Made by a program: the position numbers and the translations under genes. The notes under the pieces were generated by a model. The model saw only the letters and a list, made by a program, of their open reading frames with translations. It had not been told where the DNA came from and made no database searches. Below, in pieces: positions 55,161-64,000 of a stretch of 64,000 bases of DNA (positions within the stretch are counted from its first letter, which is position 1; each line of letters opens with the position of its first letter). The stretch is taken from positions 18,198,027-18,262,026 of the forward strand of contig CM076274.1 of assembly GCA_038380795.1 (NCBI GenBank), given 5' to 3'. Source of the stretch: Pyrocephalus nanus (taxonomy: Eukaryota > Chordata > Aves > Passeriformes > Tyrannidae).

Positions 55161-57769
55161 CAGCCAAGGAAGAGCCATGAAAGCAACACAATTTGGCCAT
55201 ACTGATCACACAATTTCTGCCTTACATCTAAGTTTCCTCCAAGGCACATCTTCTCTTCCTGATTTACATGCTTTTGAACAAAAGCACATTGGAAAGGGAA
55301 CAGAGGGAGTCCCAAGGCACATCCATTCACTTGGCTAAAAGCCCCAAGGACCTGGTCCACCACCTTCCCACAGGAAGGTGACACTCCCTTGGAGAATATC
55401 ACTGGAATGACCATGCCCAGAGACAGGACCAGACTCAAGAACGTTCAAGGTTTGAGGGTGAGAGCAGAAGTGGTCCTAATGCTTTTCCTTCTTCCTTTCC
55501 AAACTGATTCAGCTGCTGGCATGGACTGCCTTGGATATGAGGAGAGGCACGAAACAGAACCAGAGAGACAGGCACATCCGGAGACAGAAATGACTCAGGA
55601 TTTGAAATGGCTCACATTGAAGAAGATTCCAAGATTTACAGATTTAAGTAGTGCTAACAATAGTCACAGACAATGGAAACCATGCTTCTCTTGAGGCCTG
55701 TTCATCCATGAGCAACAGCCACACAGACTTCCCCAGGAGCATCATATCTCACTCTGCCCTGAGATGCCTTCACTGCCTCCTCTGCTCAGAAACCTCCTCT
55801 GACACTGCCAGCAGCCTCAAATAGTCTTGGGCATAAAAAGCCCTTTATCATAAAAGCTTTCCCAAGAATCTAAAAATCAAATTAATTTCCTCCCCTTGTA
55901 GCCACAGCACACACCACGTTCTTACTCAGGTGGGGGAAGAGGCCTTAGTTGGGGTCAGACAGAAGAGAAAGCACAAGCTGTAGCCACGTGAACAGTGAGC
56001 TGCTAAGAGCTACAGCACCTAAACCCCACCCTAAATTAGGAAGCCTGTGGGCATGCCCTTTGCAACCCTTTCTGCCCCTCCAGATGTGCTGATCCACACC
56101 ACATCAGCTCACACAAATCCTTGGCAGAGCGGGTACCTGTGCACCACAGCAGGGCCTGCCTCCAGCTGCCAAACCACGGATCAAAACCTCCACCACTCAA
56201 AATCCTCCTGGCTTGGAGAGACTGCACCAGACAGGTCCCAAAGCTCTTCAGGCCCCTTTATGGTTTTCCTGCCACAGGAAGGGCTAGGCTGGCTTATCCC
56301 ACCATCTCACCCTGCAGGGACGCAAAGGGAGGCCTCGTTAACGATGGAGGCAGTGGAAATCCTCTCTCATCCCAGCCAGTGCCAAAAACCAACTGACCCA
56401 TAAGGGAAGTGAGTATTCCTACCATCTGGAGAGTGCATGATGGCAGAATTAAGATACAAGGGTTATCCAGCAGCAGCACAGGATGGGTTTGAACAACAGG
56501 GGATGCTGTTGGGATCAGGGGAAGAGGTTTTGGCCAGGGAAGCAGGCATCAGCTAGCTTAAGAAGTCCAACTTCAGCCAACCTTTTCTTTGGGGGGTAAG
56601 GGTGGTATTATCAGTATCTGGCATTACTAGCTGTAATTGCCTTGATCTCTGCTCTGCTCAGAAGCAAAGGTAACCCTCCATTAAGAGCATCACTCTCTGT
56701 GGATACATCCATCAATTTAGGAGACATAAAAACATCTTGTGAAAACTGTAAGCAATTATCTTTTAATGCACCACTCCATCATAAGGCTTTTTATTTCTTT
56801 CTTAAACTATATACCCTCCCCTTGCCTGCTGGAACAGCTCCCTGAACTCTGGAACACTCCAGGGGCTCATGGCTTTGAGGCAAACCCTTCTTAGGGTGGT
56901 CAGGGTCAAAATATGGCTGTCACCAAATTACTCAAAATGGGAGCAGAGCAGCCTGGGAATATCTTGCTAAGAATTAGCTAAGCCTTTCCCTCCCATCACC
57001 CTGCTCAACCAGCCAGAATTCAAGTGTGCTTGGTTTCAGGTCCGTGCTACAGTGCCCTTGAACTGAGTGGAACTGCAAAAGCAAAGCAGGGGGGTGCATT
57101 CTGAAGGTGCAGGCTGGAGCCAGAGCTGAGGGATGTGCAGCACACACAGCTTTTTGGAGGCAAGTCCATGCCAGGACTGAGCCAGGGAGCACCTGACCTT
57201 CCCTGGTGCTGAAAGGCAGAAGGGTGGAGAGGGCAGATCCTGGTAACACAGCATTCCACGGGGCACTGGGCAGCACAGACCTGCTCCAGGGATGAAGGAT
57301 CATCAGCACAGGGAGGACACTGCAGTTAGAAAGGTCCTGACTGCTCCTGTGCAGGCACCTGCCTTGGCACAGAGCAGCTGATGTGTGGAGAAAACAGGAC
57401 CCAGTGCTGAGCACAGCGGAGTCCTTCGTACCAGTCCCGTGTGAGGCAGCCCCTGCAAGCTGACACTGTCTTTGGAGCCCTCTCCTGCAGCCAGGAAAAG
57501 CAGCCAGCCCACAGGCAGGTGGCTGATGCAGTCAAGAGATCAGAATAAAAGATCCTCTCCCTGTGCAGGGGTCCAGCTGCTTCCCTAAAAACTGCTGGTC
57601 CCACTCACTGCCAAGGAGCACCACGATGACCCCTCTGCTTCCCAAGGAGCTGGGAGAAGGGGGCTCTTTCCTCCCATCACCCCTTCCATTCTAAAGCACT
57701 CAGGGCCATCTCAGCAGCCTTACAGACCAAACTCCTGTCCTGCTCTCACTCCCCATCCCCACCTGGCCA

Positions 57770-57960
57770 GCTGCCCCTTCTCCCCCTCCCCGAGCGCTCT
57801 TTGCAGCCATAGCAGCGTCAGAGCCGGCTGCTGCCGGTGCTTTATTAGCCCATCTCCATGGCAACTCGCCTCCAGCTTCACTCCGAGAGACCCCCGTCTC
57901 CTTTTGGCCGTAAATCAGCCACCTGCCTGCGTCCTCGGGCAGACACGGGGTCACAGCTCA
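57770..57960. promoter_or_regulatory. Small CpG-rich patch with RFX-like site upstream of GABRA3
   Basis: A local rise in CpG (ccccgagcgctc, gcagcgtcagagccgg) surrounds CCATGGCAAC at 57856-57865. This is a perfect right half of the X-box with a weak left half, 11 of 14 overall. It lies about 4 kb upstream of the CpG island and could be a distal regulatory element. Confidence 0.25.
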
Positions 57961-60900
57961 CCCTGGGCACTGCTGGGAGCATCACTGCCACCGTCCCAGC
58001 CTCCCTGCCAGGGCTGCACCCTGCCCTCAGCAGAGCTGCCATTCGCCCTGTGTGGCATCACACGGGCACCCCTCAAAGTCTAATAATCTTCCCAGTGTCC
58101 AAAAGCTGGTGGTTTGGAGCCACCCGCACAAACCAGCCATGAGCTGGTGCTCTGCTGCCCCCAGGGAGGGAGCAGAGCCCCAGACCAGCCCCCAGCAAAC
58201 AGGAGTAGCACTGGGCTGAGGCAGAAAGGCAGCATCTCCTTCCCCCATGGGAAGGCAGCTCCCTATTCCATGTGTGTGGAGCCTTCCTGGAGGGAACAAA
58301 GAGCCCCCTAAAATGCTGTGTTCTCCCTGCTGTCCAGAAACAGCTCAAGAGCGGCCTTTACCCTGACACAGTTCAAAGCAGGTGACTAGAATCTGCTGGT
58401 CCCCACAAGAACTGTCTTTCTTACACACATTTTTTTTTCCTTGGGGCACTGGGAAGGGGCTGCAGAACGACCTCCTTTTGCCCTCTCAAACACACAGCAA
58501 ACACTGTGTTCTTGCTGCTGAAATTCTCCCCCTCCAAACCTCAGAAAACTGCAAAGCTTTTTTCTTTGCATCCCACATGTTATGCAGTTTGTCACTTCAT
58601 CCATAAATTTCAAGCACCTGATAACGTTGGGGCTAAATCCTGGCAAGAAACTGCAAAGGTGGCTCCTGCCACCAGAATTTTAGTCAACAGAAGCCTGGCA
58701 AAGCAAGTGAGAAATAAAGTATCACATTCAGGAAGCTGCTGGAGCACTGCAGAGCTGTACTGGTGAGAAGAAGAAGGTGATGGGCTAAGGCAGAGCCATC
58801 AAAGAACTCATCTGAGGTCACACACACAGTCCACGAGCAAGCAGACAGGTCAAATGTGCACCAGGGGAAAAGATGATCATTTTCCCCTCCCCTTTCCACA
58901 TTCCCTGAGAGAGGCTGCTCTACCTATATAATCCCAAGGGATGCTTGCAGTGTTTCTACATGAGCTGGGGGTTTATCCACAGCTCAGACACGCCCAGGGA
59001 AATCCAGGAGCAAGCACTGGCATAGCTGTGTATCTTCATTTCCCACAGATGCTCAACGTGCATCCCCACACCACAACAACTCAGAGCTAAAAAACCCTTC
59101 TTGCAAAGACACTGCAGAGCTCAAGGTCTGTGGCTCAGCAGATCCTGGTAAAGCAGAGAGCTGGAGCCTTGTTTCTATGGCAAAACACGACCAACCCCAA
59201 TCTCCAGAAGCCACGTCCAACTACATGGAGAAGCACCAGAGCTTTTAGCAGGGATAGCTGTCTCGAATTCCAGAAGCTGTAATGCTGGCAGTGGAACAAA
59301 TTCATAAAAGCTAATGGGCCTGAAAGACACTGTATTTGTCCTGCAGTCCCTTGGCAAGAGCAAAAATAAACCTGGAGAGACAGACCTGCTCACATACTCT
59401 TCCTTTTCTCTTCTACAGTTACAAAAGCATCATCAGTTCAAAAATGCCCCTGTGGAGTCATAAGGTTTTCGATGGCTCAGCACTTCTATTTCTAACATTG
59501 CACATGCTTGTCAAGTCCAAATATTCTTAAACAATTTAGACACCCAACACTCACCTAAAGCAAGTGCTCAAGAAGGCTGGCTTGAAGAGTCCTGCTCGTT
59601 TGTTTTCCTGATCCGGGGTCCTTCGGAGTTTGTTTCTGCACTCACAGAGCTGTGAACTCATTTTTTATTCAGAAGGAACGAAGAGTGGCATGGAGCCAAA
59701 ACCTGGAACTTGAAACAGGCCCAAACATGGGGAGGTTCACACCAAAAATTGCAGGGTTGACAGCACTAGCTGAAGTGTTTGGAAAATGCCCTATGTTCAT
59801 GTTACATGCAATATGTTGTTCCAGGTCTTCCCTCCCCTCCAAATACGTTCCCCAGCTTTCTTTGTCAACAGGTCTCATCACAGTTTGACAGGCTGAGCTC
59901 GGTTTTCAGCTGCCCACCAAACAGCAGCAAGCCCCCTGGCACAAAGGTGTTGCTGAGCTTCAGGTGCAAAGGCCATTAGGACAAAAATGTCCCAAGGGAA
60001 AGGTCAAATCTGGTGCACTCAGAAACCCACCCCGTCTGGGCACTGACGGTACCTTCCATCAAAACAGCAATTTTAGGATCCTGTCCATCAAACAGGATAG
60101 TCAGCCATGCAATATGGTTGCAGACAGAGCCTGTTAGCAGGAGAGAAGCTTCCCAAAGACCTCAGCTGAACCTGCTGCTTGAACAGAGCTCTAAATGTCA
60201 CCACACGGCCTGTGCTGTGGCCCCTGAAAGGATTCACGTGCCGTCACATTTGGTGACGTTTACAGGGAGCTCAGGAAGCTGAGGCCACCACCTAACACTG
60301 AGTGGATCTTACCAGCTCTAATTAGGTGAAATAAAGCAGCAGAGACCCAGGTAATAATCTTCATCAAGATTGATGGTGACCCCCCACTCTCTGGGGTACA
60401 TTCAGGCATGGGCAGTGGAAAACACAGCCCCAGTTTCCTGCCAAAACTGGGCCAACACTTAGGCAGACATGAGGCTACAGGTCCCAGGGCAGGCAGCTGG
60501 AACTCCCTGCTGGCACAGAGCTTTGGAGGATCCAGCTGTAGCTGTGACTACAGATGTACAACTGATAGTCAGTGCTCTCCCAGGGCCTGTCTGCTTCAGG
60601 AGGGGTTTGGGTTTTGGTGTGTTTTTTTTTTTTTCCAGTGTAAACAGGTCAGAGACAAAAAGCAAGAGGAGCAGTGCATTGGATGATAGGATAGCAAAGC
60701 AGTTCTGCACGGGAGGGAGAGCCACAGGGCACAGGGACAGGCAGATGTTCTGCTGCTATCAGCTGCCTGGCACTGGGACATGGAGCCTCTGGAAATGCAG
60801 CCAGGCTCAGCCAAATAGGAAAACACAGACCCAGGGAATCAAAGGACACTCCAAATGAGGAAAGAGATGCTGTAACTGCCCCCAGACCAGCAATCCTCCT

Positions 60901-61959
60901 GCCAGGCCAAGCTGCATGATCCATAACAGCTCTTCACAGAGGGGAAGCCCTGAAGCTGGTTGGCCTGTGATGTTTCCACTGAGCTCCACACCCCACAGCC
61001 TACCAACCTTCAATACTGGGAAAATTAAACCATCAGCTTTTCCTAAGTTTTCTCCCTCCCACATCAGCTGAAAACAGTCAGAGCAACACAAGCCTGCAAG
61101 GGCTTGGTCAAACACCTACCAAAAATTCGGGTTAGTTTTTTTTCCCTTCATGTACCCCTCAAGTCCCAGGTTCTGGACTATTCTGGTGACTCCAAAGCAG
61201 CAGCCAGTGTGAGTCAGGGTCTCAGTGCTGACAGACTTCACCTGCAGGGCTGGACTTGGGCCCCAGAATGTAGAGGGCATCACCTGCAGCACCTGAGCAC
61301 CAAACTTTGCAGAATTCACCAGAGCAAGCTTTACTTTGCTCCAGCTGATAGGAGGGGAGAGGATAATAGTGATCAGGATCCATTCTGCTTTTCCCAGTCC
61401 AGCCAGCCCCACCATCAGGGAGGAGAGCTCCTCCTGTGTGGGAGCCAATGCACACACCACCCTCTTGATTTGTAATTAGTGGAATAAGAATGCTCAGTCA
61501 GCTGGGAAATCTGCCTGAGTAAATGACATCCTCAAGTGCTTTCTAATCCGAGGAAGGCAGCCTCTCACTTCACTGAGCTAATGGGCTGCAGTGGGGAGCA
61601 CCAAAATTTCTGCTGCGGACCCACATGCATCCAGGAACACTTCTTGAGCTGATTCTCTCCAGGATCCCTGCCAGCAGCCCCAGCTGGTCACCTGGGAGAA
61701 CCTGCAAGGTCCTGCCAAGAGTCTGTGTCAGTAATTAATCCACCTCAGCCTCACAGCACTTGCTCCCTCCTCAAGGCATTTACAGCTTAAGGAACGGTCC
61801 AGGCAGAAAGGACTCTTGGGTCAAGGAACATGGAAGCTCCAGAAGGCCCAGGGGCAGGTTCAAGGACAGCTGCAGCACTGTTTCCACGGACAGGACTTCA
61901 GAAGAGAAAGAACAGAGGTTATGAGTCGAGACAAACTACAGAGCATCTGCACAGCGCAC

Positions 61960-62180
61960 TGGAATATTAACTAAAATAACCCTGTGCCTCATCTCTTTTA
62001 AATTCAGATGCACAGGGGAATCCATCAAGGTAATTTATGGTGTGTAGCTGCTGATATGCCAATCAAAGGCAGCCCAGAGTAACAAGTGTGTTAAAAGAAA
62101 CCTCATTGATCGCTATCTCCACAAACAGGGGCTTAATTCCTTCATACCCAGTTAATCAGGCTACTTTGTTACATTTCTTA
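61960..62180. promoter_or_regulatory. AT-rich unique block (possible conserved non-coding element)
   Basis: A repeat-free, CpG-poor AT-rich block with a TCF/LEF-like ATCAAAGG near 62062 and several TTAAT words. There is no coding frame. Conservation is untested. Confidence 0.2.
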
Positions 62181-64000
62181 CACAATAGATCAGTGGGCAG
62201 CATTAGGCATTAGAAATGCAACCCCCTGACAGCCTCCCTGCTCTGGGGAGGTGGAGCCCATCTCAAAGGTCCCCAGCCTGGAGCTTGTCAATAGGACATT
62301 TATTTTTTCCTTCACAAGCGGAAATTCCTCCACGTCCAAACCCCCAAGATTTTGATGGAAACCTGGCAATTTGCAGATGCAGAGATGATAACTAGGAAGG
62401 CAGAAAGGGAAGAATTGCAGGAGCCCACCATCCTCTTTCACAGGGGGAGCAGGCTCATATGTTTTATCCCAGGAGCAGCAGAACGGACCTTGCTCCGTGG
62501 ATTGCAGATCCGGAGCCACCCAAAATGTCAGGAGCTGTGCCAGGAAAAAAAAATACCTCTACAGCAGCTTCTCTTTCCACCTTCTGCATAACAACACAAG
62601 CTGAGGTCTGTTTTCCTAGGTCTGATGTATTTTTCTGTTCTTTATTTGACAAGAAAGCTACTCTGACCTTTTTTTTTGCGTGGACTGATGTGCTGCTGCA
62701 TCGCTGTGAGCTGGAACACCGTGGCAAACTGAAACATGGGGAGATAGCAGGAGGTAGGGCTCAGATCAGGACTAGATCTAGTGTTATTAAATGTAATAAT
62801 TACTGATCTGGAAGAGGGAATAAGCAGCACATTAATTAAGTTTGAAGAGGATCTGAAACAGAAGAGCTGCCAACAACAAAATTGAAAAAATTATATAAAG
62901 AGGAGGCAAAAAAAAAAAATCAGGTGGGAAGAAAGCAGAACCCATCAGCAGATGAAAAGACACTGAAGAAAGGCTGTGGGGGAAGGAGGAGATTTGGCCC
63001 TATTTCACCCCAGTAGACCCAGAAACCTTGCTCATCTTTCTCATCTTCCACAAAGCCAAAGCAGCCCTCGGGCAGAAAGGGCTTTGGCAGACCAAGGAAG
63101 GAAGACAAGCCCTCCCAAGGCTTTTACTTCAGCAGTATTAGCAAGGAATGGTGGAAGATTTGTCCCCAGATGAGGAACTTTTCCCCACTTCTACCAAAGG
63201 GCCTGCAAAGATTCATCCAAACTGGAGCCTCTTGCTGCAGGGCACGGCCATCAGGTGCAGCAAGGCAGCCTCGAACACAGCCCAACACAACACAACTGCA
63301 AGACTTCACCCCTCCCTGAGTTTGTTTTTGGGTGAGGGGGGGTTATTGAAGCAGCCTTCAGGTGCCAAGGAAGCCAGGGAGTGGCTTGCTGCAGGAAAGC
63401 TTTTGCTGAGCAGCAGGATAAGTGGATAACTGATAACTCCTCCAGGGCAGAAACACAGAGAGTCCCAGGGAGAGCCAGGGGCACACACTCCTCAAACAAA
63501 CTGCAAACCAAAAGGGCAAACTCCCTTTCCCTGGCCCTGACAGCAGCAGCATTTCCAGCTTTGCTGTGGCTGTCGTGAAGCAACGACATCTTATGCACTT
63601 CTTTAATGCAGATTACTGTGTTGAGGATTATATCTACACCCAAAGGTGATGTTTCAGCTGGCCTGCCCTGGAATTGCCAACAGAGTGACATCACCACTAA
63701 TTAATCAGCCTCTGCACCGACATTTCTCAAATCCCCTGGATTCAAAGCACAGCAATTAGTCACATCTTCCAGCAGGAGTTGTCACCTTCCTCCAGTATTA
63801 ACAGAAGCAGAAATGCAAGGGACAAAGACACACATTTCCCACGCTGCTGCAGAGAGCTGGGCTCCCCTCAGCCCTAAAGCAACCTTCCAAGCCCCTGCTG
63901 ACCATCCACAGCAGGAATGCATCTGCCTTGGGGAAAATACAGTCAGCATCCAGATGTGGTGGGTCCCTGAGCACAGAGTTCACTCTTCCCTGGGGATTTT

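Larger units (their letters stand above)
53661..64000. other. 5' flanking / intergenic DNA, no gene recognised
   Basis: I read both strands for further receptor exons, in particular for a divergent beta4/theta-type subunit expected upstream of GABRA3 from vertebrate cluster organisation. I found none. The region has a CR1 remnant (55085-55160), a small GC-rich patch (57770-57960) with an RFX-like half site, a T14 tract near 60621, and an AT-rich unique block (61960-62180). The remaining open frames are short and without recognisable domains. Confidence 0.7.

Noticed and set aside
53661..64000. Exons of a divergent beta4/theta-type GABA-A subunit
   Set aside because: No open frame shows the beta-type Cys-loop or TM1-TM2 motifs. 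The gene, if present, must start beyond the window.

Overview
The window looks like avian nuclear DNA. It carries 3' fragments of CR1 LINEs, the dominant bird retroelement, and the 5' two-thirds of one vertebrate neuronal gene spread over more than 50 kb. That gene is GABRA3, the alpha-3 subunit of the GABA-A receptor, on the minus strand. No other gene could be recognised on either strand.

Layout, in transcription order (high to low coordinates). About 53.66-64 kb is 5' flanking DNA with no recognisable gene. A CpG island at about 52.54-53.66 kb holds the presumed promoter and a non-coding first exon; the best donor is at 53085/53084. The start codon and signal peptide are in exon 2 (43727-43837). 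The mature extracellular domain follows in exon 3 (39830-39951), exon 4 (15818-15885), exon 5 (11988-12208), exon 6 (4835-4917) and exon 7 (1942-2085). Exon 8 (449-601) encodes TM1 and the start of TM2. All splice junctions have GT donors and AG acceptors, and the phases join without a break into 880 coding bases. TM2-TM4 and the intracellular loop lie beyond the left edge.

The introns are long (intron 3 is 23.9 kb) and mostly unremarkable. They contain CR1 pieces, homopolymers, two CA arrays, a 30-bp minisatellite, several CpG-rich patches and AT-rich stretches that look like conserved non-coding DNA. The clearest regulatory signals are a near-consensus RE1/NRSE (REST site) 260 bp upstream of exon 3, a perfect palindromic RFX X-box in intron 3, and an intronic CpG patch with a full CRE palindrome and an RFX-like site.

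The subunit would assemble with beta and gamma-type subunits into a ligand-gated chloride channel. In vertebrates GABRA3 sits in a cluster with an epsilon/gamma4-type gene and a divergently oriented theta/beta4-type gene. The right end of the window therefore probably points toward the latter, but no exon of it is visible here. I saw no new gene system; the points of interest are regulatory and lineage-specific details of GABRA3.
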